Positions 1-7,218 of a stretch of 64,000 nt of DNA are shown here, in pieces. The notes under the pieces were generated by a model. That model did no database searches and was not told where the DNA came from. It saw only the letters and a list, made by a program, of their open reading frames with translations. The position numbers and the translations under genes are program-made. Every line of letters starts with the position of its first letter. Within the stretch, counting starts at the first letter, position 1. Origin of the DNA: an uncultured Ruminococcus sp. (GTDB lineage Bacteria > Bacillota > Clostridia > Oscillospirales > Acutalibacteraceae); NCBI GenBank assembly GCA_902790475.1, contig CADASG010000003.1, positions 1 through 64,000 on the forward strand, read 5' to 3'.

Positions 1-140
1 TTCGTCAGACCGAGAGTTTGCCTTAGGCTTACTTCAGATTCCGCTTCACAACGGACACCCTTGCCCTCAGCTAACACTTCCTACTGCCAAGCGTGTAGTA
101 GACTTTCACCACCAAGTTACTGCCCATTCTGGGCAAACAC
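1..140 (-). mobile_element. Group II intron, 5' end of the ribozyme (partial)
   Basis: Read on the minus strand, bases 140 down to 1 match from memory the 5' part (domain I) of bacterial group II introns: a GTGTTTGCCC start, a GGTGGTGAAAGTC block, GGCAAGGGTGTCC, GGAATCTGAAG and a final CTCTCGGTCTGACGAA. The rest of the ribozyme and any reverse transcriptase/maturase would lie left of base 1. The intron begins five bases after a perfect 11-bp hairpin, an insertion position typical of introns that target terminators. Both plus-strand frames 1 and 2 are open here, but this is not coding. The intron class cannot be assigned from this fragment, and it could be a degraded remnant. Confidence 0.72.
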
Positions 141-145
141 GAAAA

Positions 146-175
146 CGGCTTCTTACACAAATCGGTAAGAAGCCG
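146..175. terminator. Hairpin next to the group II intron
   Basis: Perfect 11-bp arms, 146-156 (CGGCTTCTTAC) and 165-175, with an 8-nt loop. On the minus strand the hairpin is followed by TTTTC and then the intron. On the plus strand the T-run is weak (CTGTTTCTATT). It probably is an intrinsic terminator that served as the intron target. Confidence 0.6.
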
Positions 176-184
176 CTGTTTCTA

Positions 185-213
185 TTGATATATTTATCAT
201 AATAATGTATAAT
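185..213 (+). promoter_or_regulatory. Sigma-A promoter of acyP
   Basis: TTGATA (185-190), 17-nt spacer, TATAAT (208-213). It overlaps the upstream in-frame ATG at 205, so that ATG cannot be the start and translation begins at 241. Confidence 0.75.
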
Positions 214-240
214 GATAAAAAAATGAAAAGAGGAGCGAAT

Positions 241-522
241 ATGTCGGACAACCAATTACTTCGCAAAAGAATAAACTTTTACGGTCGTGTTCAGGGTGTT
301 GGGTTCCGTTATACAGCGTTTCAGGCAGCCCGTGAAGCAAAAGCGACAGGCTGGGTGCGCAACGAATTCGACGGCTCCGTAACCATGGAGATACAGGGGA
401 GAGAGGAGCAGATCGACCGCGTTCTGCAAACGATGCAGTCAGCCAAATATATTCGCATCAACCGAATGGAATGTCAAACAATAAACCCGGTTGCCGATGA
501 AAAAAAGTTTGGAGTTCGCTGA
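241..522 (+). CDS. acyP: Acylphosphatase
   Basis: Small enzyme of 93 residues that hydrolyses the carboxyl-phosphate bond of acyl phosphates such as acetyl- or carbamoyl-phosphate in the cytoplasm. The signature GRVQGVGFRY, with the phosphate-binding Arg, lies near residues 14-23, and the GWVRNEFDGSV block with the catalytic Asn follows near residues 38-48; both are intact. The length is normal for the family. The start at 241 is chosen because AGAGGAG sits seven bases upstream and the promoter -10 box ends at 213. The gene stands alone and is convergent with the neighbouring aldo/keto reductase, leaving a single base between the two stop codons. Confidence 0.92.
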   Translation: MSDNQLLRKRINFYGRVQGVGFRYTAFQAAREAKATGWVRNEFDGSVTMEIQGREEQIDRVLQTMQSAKYIRINRMECQTINPVADEKKFGVR

Positions 523-523
523 G

Positions 524-1441
524 TTACGGTAAAATATGTCCTGCGCACTGATAAAGCCGATACCATTCATCTCGCGTCAAAGTGATCTCGGGCGCTTTTG
601 CGACTTCGCTGATACGGTACGGATTCATGGTTCCGGCGATGACCTGGATTTTGGCAGGATGGCGCAGGATCCAAGCTGCGGCAATGGCGGTTTTTGAGAC
701 CTCATACTTTGCGCAGATCTCGCCCAGCGCCCAGTTAAGATCGGGGAATAACTCATTTTTGTCGATAAACGCGCCGTGAGGTCCCTGAAACGGCGACCAC
801 GCCTGAACGGTGATATTATTCATGCGGCAGTAATCGAGCACTCCGCCGTTGCGGTCGATCGAGCCCTCGGTTATCATATTTGCTTCTATGCCCGATGAAA
901 TCATACTTGACGACTGGATACTCAGCTGCATCTGGTTGAGGATAAGCTCCTGTCTGACGTACTTTTTAAGCAATTCTATCTGTGTCGGTTTGTGGTTGGA
1001 TACGCCGAAATAGCGAACCTTTCCCTTTTCTTCAAGCTCGTCAAAGGCTTTTGCGACTTCCTCGGGTTCTGTCAAAGCGTCGGGACGATGCAAAACCAGC
1101 ACGTCAAGATATTCCGTGTTCAGACGTTCCAAAATGCCGTCTACGGACTCAATGATATATTCATAGGATAAATCGTAGTAGCGGTGGGGAATGATGCCGC
1201 ATTTTGACTGAATGATGATATCCTCGCGTTCAATGCCGAGCTCTTTTATTCCGTGAGCAAAACAGCGCTCGCACTCACCTTCGCCGTAAATATCCGCGTG
1301 GTCAAAGAAATTGATGCCGATCTCAAGGCAGTGTTCCAAATAGTCGGCGACCTCCGTTCCTTCCAATTCGGAAATACGCATACAGCCTAAGCCGATCATA
1401 GGAACTTCAAGAGCGGTATTGCCAAGCTTCATCTTTTTCAT
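524..1441 (-). CDS. Aldo/keto reductase
   Basis: NAD(P)H-dependent oxidoreductase of the AKR (beta/alpha)8-barrel superfamily, 305 residues. The catalytic tetrad is recognisable in order: Asp in INFFDHADIYG, Tyr in the same motif, Lys in IIQSKCG and His in VLHRPDAL. The carbonyl substrate cannot be read from sequence; the closest group by eye is the YdhF/general-stress-like AKRs of Firmicutes. A longer reading frame starts at 1498, but that start lies inside the promoter -35 box. The ATG at 1441 has GGTG seven bases upstream and fits the family N-terminus (KLGNTALEVPMIGLG). It is divergent from the ttcA-like gene. Confidence 0.88.
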   Translation of the reverse strand: MKKMKLGNTALEVPMIGLGCMRISELEGTEVADYLEHCLEIGINFFDHADIYGEGECERCFAHGIKELGIEREDIIIQSKCGIIPHRYYDLSYEYIIESVDGILERLNTEYLDVLVLHRPDALTEPEEVAKAFDELEEKGKVRYFGVSNHKPTQIELLKKYVRQELILNQMQLSIQSSSMISSGIEANMITEGSIDRNGGVLDYCRMNNITVQAWSPFQGPHGAFIDKNELFPDLNWALGEICAKYEVSKTAIAAAWILRHPAKIQVIAGTMNPYRISEVAKAPEITLTRDEWYRLYQCAGHILP

Positions 1442-1469
1442 AAAATTCACCAACTGTTCATTTTTCTTT

Positions 1470-1498
1470 AGTATAACATTAATAAAATTATCTGTCAA
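1470..1498 (-). promoter_or_regulatory. Promoter of the aldo/keto reductase
   Basis: On the minus strand TTGACA (1498-1493), 17-nt spacer, TATACT (1475-1470): a near-consensus sigma-A promoter that fixes the gene start downstream of it. Confidence 0.75.
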
Positions 1499-1542
1499 TA
1501 ATTATATCAATATATCTATATATTTATCGGAGGAAACGACTA

Positions 1543-2382
1543 ATGCCAAGGGAGCTCAGCTATTCTCAAAACGTTGAACGCAGCATTGTGAAAACATATC
1601 GCAAAACGATTTGGAATCCGTTTATTCGCGCGATAAAGCATTATCGCCTGATATCTCCAAACGACCATATCGCGGTATGTATCTCAGGCGGCAAGGATTC
1701 TATGCTGCTTGCAAAGCTGATGCAGATGCTGCAGCGACACAGCGAGTTTCCTTTTTCACTCACATATTTGGTGATGGATCCGGGATATAATCCGATCAAC
1801 CGCCGCAAAATCGAAGAAAACGCGCGCCTTTTGGAGATCCCCGTAACCGTCTTTGAAACCGATATCTTCGACGTTACCGATAAAACAGACAGATATCCCT
1901 GTTATTTGTGCGCTAAAATGCGGCGCGGTCATCTTTATAACCGCGCCAAACAGCTCGGCTGTAATAAGATCGCATTGGGACATCATTTTTCCGATGTGAT
2001 CGAGACGACCGTACTTTCAATGTTCTACGGCGCACAGCTCCAGGCTATGATACCGAAGCTTCACAGCACTAATTATGAGGGCATGGAGCTTATCCGACCG
2101 CTTTATTGTGTTCACGAGGAAGCGATCATCGCGTGGCGCAATAAAAACGGGCTTGATTTTTTGCAGTGCGCCTGCCGCTTTACCGAACAAAACGCGCAGC
2201 ATGAGGACGGAATAGGGGAGAGCAAGCGTCAGGAGATCAAACTGTTGATAAAAGAACTGAAAAAAAATAACCCAAATATTGAAAAAAGTATTTTCAACAG
2301 CATCCATAACGTTCACATAGATACGTTTATCGGCTACAAATCCAAGGGTGTTCATCACAGTTTTCTTGAAAACTATGATTAA
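1543..2382 (+). CDS. ttcA: TtcA-like PP-loop tRNA thiolation protein
   Basis: Cytoplasmic ATP-pyrophosphatase of 279 residues. The PP-loop SGGKDS lies near residues 48-53. The TtcA-type cysteines are present: a CxxC pair in PCYLCAKMRRG (about residues 120-130) and a third Cys in LDFLQCACRF, which in TtcA bind the [4Fe-4S] cluster used for 2-thiocytidine formation at tRNA position 32. Substrate assignment is by family only, since Clostridia carry several TtcA-like paralogues of untested specificity. A GGAGG ribosome site precedes the ATG by about eight bases. The gene is monocistronic, followed by a strong terminator at 2395. Confidence 0.8.
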   Translation: MPRELSYSQNVERSIVKTYRKTIWNPFIRAIKHYRLISPNDHIAVCISGGKDSMLLAKLMQMLQRHSEFPFSLTYLVMDPGYNPINRRKIEENARLLEIPVTVFETDIFDVTDKTDRYPCYLCAKMRRGHLYNRAKQLGCNKIALGHHFSDVIETTVLSMFYGAQLQAMIPKLHSTNYEGMELIRPLYCVHEEAIIAWRNKNGLDFLQCACRFTEQNAQHEDGIGESKRQEIKLLIKELKKNNPNIEKSIFNSIHNVHIDTFIGYKSKGVHHSFLENYD

Positions 2383-2394
2383 TACAATTATTTA

Positions 2395-2432
2395 CGGCAG
2401 TGCGTCTTTAAATAGAAGCACTGCCGCAGTTT
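2395..2432 (+). terminator. Intrinsic terminator, ttcA / CobW gene
   Basis: Nine-bp arms CGGCAGTGC (2395-2403) and GCACTGCCG (2418-2426) followed by CAGTTTTATACTTT. It lies between convergent genes and could work in both directions. Confidence 0.8.
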
Positions 2433-2442
2433 TATACTTTTA

Positions 2443-3726
2443 TTATTTTGCTTTGTCGGAAATGCAGGCGTCAAGCGCTCTGATGATACCTTCCTTATCC
2501 ATTTTCCTTCCGATAAATACCAGCTTGTTGATCCTGTCGCCGTAAACAGGATCCCATTCTGCGGCAATATCCGGATTCATAGCGAGGATCTCCTTTTTAT
2601 CCTCTTCGGGCAAAGCCGCGATCCAGTCGCCGTCGTCGGTGGCGGTTTTTTGTTTACCGCTTTGCTCAAAGATATAGGCAACATTCGGATTCTCAATGAT
2701 CCAGAACAGTCCCTTTGCGCGGATCACCTCTTTAGGCCAGCTTTGGAAAATAAACGCTTCAAACTTGTCCTTGTCGAAGGGTTTTACATTTTGATATACA
2801 AAGGTAGAGATACCGTATTCCTCGGCTTCACCTTCGTCATGATGGTGATGATGATGGTGGTGACCGTGGCTTTCATGCTCATGTTCGTGATGTTCGTGCT
2901 CATCGTGATCATGCTCGTCGTGGTCATGCTCATGCTCGTGATGATGATCATGCTCCTCATGATCAAGATCCTCGGAATTCTCACCGTCAAGTTCCATTGC
3001 TTTTACCCAGCCTGCGCTCTGAATGATTTTCCTGTAGTCAAAATTGCCTGTGGAAAGCACTTCCTTAACATCGATCTTACCGTAATTTGTTTCGATGATC
3101 TTCGCGTCGGGCTGCAGCGCTTTTATTACCGCCAGCACGTCGGCTTTTTCCTGATCGGTTATATCATCGACCTTGTTGAGAATGATGGTTGTGCAGTATT
3201 CGATCTGCTGGATCAGCAGGTTCTCAATGTCTTCTTCATCGAGATCATCCTGCATCAGCGACGCACCTGCGCCGAATTCATCAGCCATTCTTTTTGCGTC
3301 AACGACCGTGGTTATACTGTCAAGATAAGCGACCGCAGGCAGCTGTGCGTTCGGATCGCTGCCGTCAAGCATACAAATAGAACCGGCGATAGGTCCGGGC
3401 TCACAAATACCCGACGCCTCGATCAAAATATAGTCAAATCTACCGGAACGCGCAAGCTCCACGATCTGTTTCATCAAATCCACTTTTAGAGTGCAGCAAA
3501 TACAGCCGTTGGAGAGAGGTACCAAATTTTCATCTTTCTGTGTTACCGCACCGCCCTTGGCGATCAGGGAAGCGTCAATATTTACTTCGCCTATATCATT
3601 TACAATGACCGCGACCTTGTAACCGTCCTGATTGGCAAGAACATGATTGAGTACAGTGGTTTTTCCCGCGCCTAAATAACCTGTCAGAAGCGACACGGGA
3701 ATACGTTTATCTTTTTTTTGAAACAT
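2443..3726 (-). CDS. CobW/COG0523-family GTPase with His-rich metal-binding insert
   Basis: G3E-family P-loop GTPase of 427 residues, a group of metallochaperones that deliver Zn, Co or other divalent metals. Visible elements: Walker A in GYLGAGKTTVLN near residue 16, the CxCC metal motif GCICCTL near residue 75, and NKxD in LNKVDD. A His/Asp/Glu linker of about 45 residues (near 254-300) ends in a run of eight His and precedes the CobW C-terminal domain. AGGAGG lies just before the ATG. It has its own promoter, although the upstream Pr6Pr gene is co-oriented. Zinc is the more usual cargo of His-rich members, but no Zur box was recognised, so the metal is unknown. Confidence 0.87.
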   Translation of the reverse strand: MFQKKDKRIPVSLLTGYLGAGKTTVLNHVLANQDGYKVAVIVNDIGEVNIDASLIAKGGAVTQKDENLVPLSNGCICCTLKVDLMKQIVELARSGRFDYILIEASGICEPGPIAGSICMLDGSDPNAQLPAVAYLDSITTVVDAKRMADEFGAGASLMQDDLDEEDIENLLIQQIEYCTTIILNKVDDITDQEKADVLAVIKALQPDAKIIETNYGKIDVKEVLSTGNFDYRKIIQSAGWVKAMELDGENSEDLDHEEHDHHHEHEHDHDEHDHDEHEHHEHEHESHGHHHHHHHHDEGEAEEYGISTFVYQNVKPFDKDKFEAFIFQSWPKEVIRAKGLFWIIENPNVAYIFEQSGKQKTATDDGDWIAALPEEDKKEILAMNPDIAAEWDPVYGDRINKLVFIGRKMDKEGIIRALDACISDKAK

Positions 3727-3758
3727 GTTATCCTCCTAAAATGTGCTTTTCACCATTT

Positions 3759-3787
3759 ATAATAACTCTAAAAGCAAAAAAATTCAA
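3759..3787 (-). promoter_or_regulatory. Promoter of the CobW-family gene
   Basis: Minus strand TTGAAT (3787-3782), 17-nt spacer, TATTAT (3764-3759). It lies in the gap between the Pr6Pr gene and the GTPase. Confidence 0.5.
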
Positions 3788-3797
3788 GTAAAAGAAT

Positions 3798-4439
3798 TCA
3801 TTTTTTGCAAAAACGGTTGTGCAGCCAAATTACCCCGAAGCTCAGCGCAAGCGTTGCGGCAAACATGACCGCCAGTGAAACCGGCCAGGCTCCGTTTCTG
3901 TTAAAGGTGTAAAAGTCCATCCAACCGCCGTTTGCGAAACCGATAAAGACTACCTGCGTCAAATAGACGGCGGCGTAAATGAGCATTGGAATAATGCCGT
4001 ACAACGCGTATCTCAGCGGCAGCTTACCGTGACCGTCTAAAAAAACAAAGGTGATAAGCGAAAGAAGCGGAGCGACGGCGTGCATATGCGACCCCGTTCC
4101 GCCAAACAGCAGCTCAAAACCGTAAACCGGCAACAGCAGGAACAATACGGTAAAAAAGGTCAGCTGTAGAGACACCGTTCCCATCAGCTTGATTGCGGAG
4201 ATAACCCACGGCATTTCACTAAGCTTTCCGCGAAGCACCGCGATATTGCATACAGCAGTTAGCAATGCACCGACCGCCGCTAAAATGTTGCTGTCTGTTG
4301 TAAAGAATATAAACTTTTCCGCGGGGGTCTTGACCTCCGGCGTCAGATTTCCCAGGAAATAAGATATTATTACTGCGGATGTCAGTGCAAATAAGATTAA
4401 ATTGAGAATAACGGACGCAATTAGTTTTCTGTTGTTCAT
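3798..4439 (-). CDS. Pr6Pr-family six-helix membrane protein
   Basis: Integral membrane protein of 213 residues with about six hydrophobic helices. It has the FFTTDSN block near residue 46 and a SHMHAVAPLL block near 116, which resemble the FTxQSN and H..P motifs of the Pr6Pr (FAR-17a/AIG1-like) family. Function in bacteria is unknown. Its ATG overlaps the TGA of the AraC gene (ATGA), so the two are translationally coupled and probably work together. An AGGAGG site lies inside the end of the AraC gene. Confidence 0.75.
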   Translation of the reverse strand: MNNRKLIASVILNLILFALTSAVIISYFLGNLTPEVKTPAEKFIFFTTDSNILAAVGALLTAVCNIAVLRGKLSEMPWVISAIKLMGTVSLQLTFFTVLFLLLPVYGFELLFGGTGSHMHAVAPLLSLITFVFLDGHGKLPLRYALYGIIPMLIYAAVYLTQVVFIGFANGGWMDFYTFNRNGAWPVSLAVMFAATLALSFGVIWLHNRFCKK

Positions 4440-5311
4440 ATGCCCTCCTGTTTACTGTTTTTGTATTCGCTGGGAGTTACCCGATATTTGTCGTAAAATG
4501 CTCTTGTAAAATATGAAAGGTTGTTGAAACCGCAGGCAAAGGCAGTTTCCGAGATCGACGCGTCGCGTTCGCAAAGCTTCTCTCCTGCAATTTCCAAACG
4601 ATAGTTTTTAACATACTGCGCAAAAGAGGTACCTGTCAGCTGACGGAAAATTTTTGAAAAATGGCTTGCGGAAAAATTACTGATGTACGCCGCCTGCTCT
4701 ACGGTTATTTTTTCCTCATAATGCTGCCTTATGTATTCGAGTGTTTTTTTCAGCTTATCATGCAGAGTGATAACATACCGATCTTCCGTATCTGTCGGCA
4801 AGCAGTTTAGACAAACATGATGCATGATACCGAACAGACAGCTTTTTATCAGCATTTCAGAGCCGGTACCGCTGCCCCTGCATATTTCCAAAAGCTGCAT
4901 GATATAGGGGAGGATCGAGCGGTTTAATTCGCTGTCTCGCGGTATAAAACGGGGTGTGAGCACTTTTTGGGAATACAGAGGTTCTAAGTATTTTTGATAA
5001 CACAGATCTCCGCTTTGGCTTTCCAGTAAAGAGAAACGGTAAAGAATGGTGTAGTAGCTCGCGTGCTCATTTCCGAATTGGTTTATAGCGTGGATCATCT
5101 GCGGCTGAACAAGCGCGATATCTCCGCTTTTAAGAACAAAATCATCGTTTTGTATGGTAGCGCTCATAACTCCGCTGCTGACATATATTATTTCCATTTC
5201 GTCATGCCAATGCAGCGGAAATCCGCTAATTCTCTCGGGTAACATCGCACCGTATAACGCAAACGGAAAAGACAGCCTGCCGTGAAGCTTTGTCTCGTGT
5301 ATCGCAGACAT
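4436..5311 (-). CDS. AraC-family transcriptional regulator
   Basis: Regulator of 291 residues. The N-terminal cupin sensor (about 15-100) contains GFPLHWHDEMEIIYV and GDIALVQPQMIHAI, typical of sugar-responsive AraC proteins. The C-terminal double helix-turn-helix (about 190-288) contains AAYISNFSASHFSKIFRQLT and ETAFACGFNNLSYFTRAFYD. It is divergent from the GH13 amylase at 5456, and the promoter of that gene lacks a good -35 box, which suggests activation by this protein in response to a glucan breakdown product. That link is inference. GAGGTGAG precedes the ATG. It is co-transcribed with the Pr6Pr gene. Confidence 0.9.
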   Translation of the reverse strand: MSAIHETKLHGRLSFPFALYGAMLPERISGFPLHWHDEMEIIYVSSGVMSATIQNDDFVLKSGDIALVQPQMIHAINQFGNEHASYYTILYRFSLLESQSGDLCYQKYLEPLYSQKVLTPRFIPRDSELNRSILPYIMQLLEICRGSGTGSEMLIKSCLFGIMHHVCLNCLPTDTEDRYVITLHDKLKKTLEYIRQHYEEKITVEQAAYISNFSASHFSKIFRQLTGTSFAQYVKNYRLEIAGEKLCERDASISETAFACGFNNLSYFTRAFYDKYRVTPSEYKNSKQEGI

Positions 5312-5362
5312 GATCTCACCTCATAATCGTTTTGTGTTAAAAGAACAGCTAATATTATTAGT

Positions 5363-5391
5363 ATTATAACGCAAAAAAATGTATAATACAA
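5363..5391 (-). promoter_or_regulatory. Promoter of the AraC-Pr6Pr operon
   Basis: Minus strand TTGTAT (5391-5386), 17-nt spacer, TATAAT (5368-5363). The opposite strand has a TATAAT at 5420-5425 for the amylase gene with no recognisable -35 hexamer at 16-18 nt, as expected for an activator-dependent promoter. Confidence 0.6.
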
Positions 5392-5455
5392 TATATATAA
5401 TCAAAATTTTTCGACATTTTATAATGAGCTATTATGCTTTCGTGGGAGAAGAGTT

Positions 5456-7195
5456 ATGAATATAGCTGCTGTTTCACACAGAACAACTATTGAGTACAGT
5501 TACGCGTTAAATGAAAATACCGTTGTCGTCAACCTCAGAACCGCCAAGGATGTTGACAGTGCAACGCTTATTTATGAGGATCCGTTTATTCATGAACTTA
5601 GACACGAAAAAAAGTGGACGGGCAAACCGCTTGAAATGCAGGTACTTGCGGAGCTGCGCGACCATATTATCTGGACAGCCCGTGTATCGCCGCGCTATAA
5701 GCGGCTGCAGTATTATTTTGAGATTCACGGAAAAGGGGATACCTATGCTGTATACGAGAACACGATCCTTCCCCTTGCCGAAGCTGAAAAAATCTCCCGT
5801 CAGTTTTTTAAATACGCGTGGATGAATTCTTCGGATATCATAAAACCGCCCGAGTGGGTCAGGGATACCGTGTGGTATCAGATCATGCCCGATCGTTTTT
5901 GCCGCGACAGTGAAGCGCCGAGCGATAACAAATTTCGCAAATGGGGTGATTTTGAAGATCCTGAATGGAACGATGTTTACGGAGGCACGATAAAAGGGAT
6001 CACTCAGCGGCTGCCGTATTTAAAGGCTTTGGGGATAAGCGGACTATATTTGACTCCTATTTTTCTTTCAAATTCAAGTCATAAATACAATACCTTTGAC
6101 TATTGGAAGGTCGATCCCGATTTCGGCACGGAAGAGGATCTGACAGAGCTGATTTCCAAAGCTCATGAAAACGGCATACGTGTCATGCTCGACGCGGTGT
6201 TCAACCACTGCGGTCACGAGTTTTTTGCATGGAAGGACGTTTTTGAAAAAGGCAGAGCTTCAAAATATTACGACTGGTTTTTTATCAATACCGATGATTT
6301 CGCAAAGTTCAAGTTTACAACAGAGGACGCTCGTTACTACACATTCTCGTTTTGGGCGCCCATGCCTAAGCTGAACACCAACAATCCCGAGGTTGTAGGG
6401 TATTTTACCGATTTATGTGTACACTGGGCTAAGGATTGGCATATAGACGGGATTCGCTTTGACGTCGGCGACGAGGTATCTCACAGCTTTATCCGTCGTT
6501 TGAACGATACAGTTAAGCGTGTAAACCCCGATATATTCTTTTTGGGTGAGATATGGATGGATTCCATAAGCTGGCTCGGCGGCAATGAATACGATTCGGT
6601 CATGAATTACCCTTTGCCCGAGTGTATCAACGATTTCTGGAAAAATACTCAGCTTACTTTTACCGATTTTATTTACGGGTTGAATTATTGCCGAACCTTA
6701 TATCCCGAGCAGATCACAAATTCACTTTTTAATTTTCTGGATACTCACGATACTCCGCGTGTTGCCGAAATCAGCCGCAGCGAGGATGAGCTGCTTCAAA
6801 AGCTCGCTGTACTGATGACAATGCCCGGTACGCCGAGTCTGTATTACGGAACGGAGATCGCCATGAAAGGAACGCGTGAACCGTACAACCGCAGGACTAT
6901 GCCTTGGGACGATATTAACAGCGGCAAGTATGATGAAATCAAGTCGAAAATCGGCGCTTTGATCCAACTTCGCAATAACAACAGTGAGCTGAAAAGCAAC
7001 GATTTTACTTTTATAAATGACCCGGAACAGCAGAGAATCATTCACTATGTAAAATCAAACCGTATCCATGTATTATTGAACTGTTCGTCGAATGATTATC
7101 ACATAAAAGAAAAGAATATAAAAACACTTTACCGGAATTTATATTCCGACGGTGTTTTGAACGCAAACGGAATCTTGATTTTTGTTTGCGCGTGA
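5456..7195 (+). CDS. GH13 neopullulanase / cyclomaltodextrinase-type alpha-amylase
   Basis: Glycoside hydrolase of 579 residues cleaving alpha-1,4 (and some alpha-1,6) glucan oligosaccharides. An N-terminal CBM34-like beta domain (about 1-130) precedes the catalytic barrel, the layout of GH13_20 enzymes. Catalytic motifs are intact: LDAVFNHCG, DGIRFDVGDE (nucleophile Asp), FLGEIW (acid/base Glu) and FLDTHDTPR (third Asp). There is no signal peptide, so it likely acts on imported maltodextrins in the cytoplasm. It is divergent from the AraC gene. The next gene follows after 23 bases, but with its own strong ribosome site and a secreted product. Confidence 0.92.
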   Translation: MNIAAVSHRTTIEYSYALNENTVVVNLRTAKDVDSATLIYEDPFIHELRHEKKWTGKPLEMQVLAELRDHIIWTARVSPRYKRLQYYFEIHGKGDTYAVYENTILPLAEAEKISRQFFKYAWMNSSDIIKPPEWVRDTVWYQIMPDRFCRDSEAPSDNKFRKWGDFEDPEWNDVYGGTIKGITQRLPYLKALGISGLYLTPIFLSNSSHKYNTFDYWKVDPDFGTEEDLTELISKAHENGIRVMLDAVFNHCGHEFFAWKDVFEKGRASKYYDWFFINTDDFAKFKFTTEDARYYTFSFWAPMPKLNTNNPEVVGYFTDLCVHWAKDWHIDGIRFDVGDEVSHSFIRRLNDTVKRVNPDIFFLGEIWMDSISWLGGNEYDSVMNYPLPECINDFWKNTQLTFTDFIYGLNYCRTLYPEQITNSLFNFLDTHDTPRVAEISRSEDELLQKLAVLMTMPGTPSLYYGTEIAMKGTREPYNRRTMPWDDINSGKYDEIKSKIGALIQLRNNNSELKSNDFTFINDPEQQRIIHYVKSNRIHVLLNCSSNDYHIKEKNIKTLYRNLYSDGVLNANGILIFVCA

Positions 7196-7218
7196 CAATA
7201 AAAAAGGAGGATTTGGCA

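Noticed and set aside
1-165. Open plus-strand reading frames across the left end
   Set aside because: The sequence is a minus-strand group II intron end; the open frames are a by-product of its conserved RNA sequence.
205-240. Upstream ATG for acyP
   Set aside because: It overlaps the -10 box at 208-213 and has no ribosome site, while 241 has AGAGGAG.
2650-3489. Long plus-strand frame (279 codons)
   Set aside because: It is antisense to the CobW GTPase; the His-rich repeat keeps several frames open. The GTPase frame has clear motifs.
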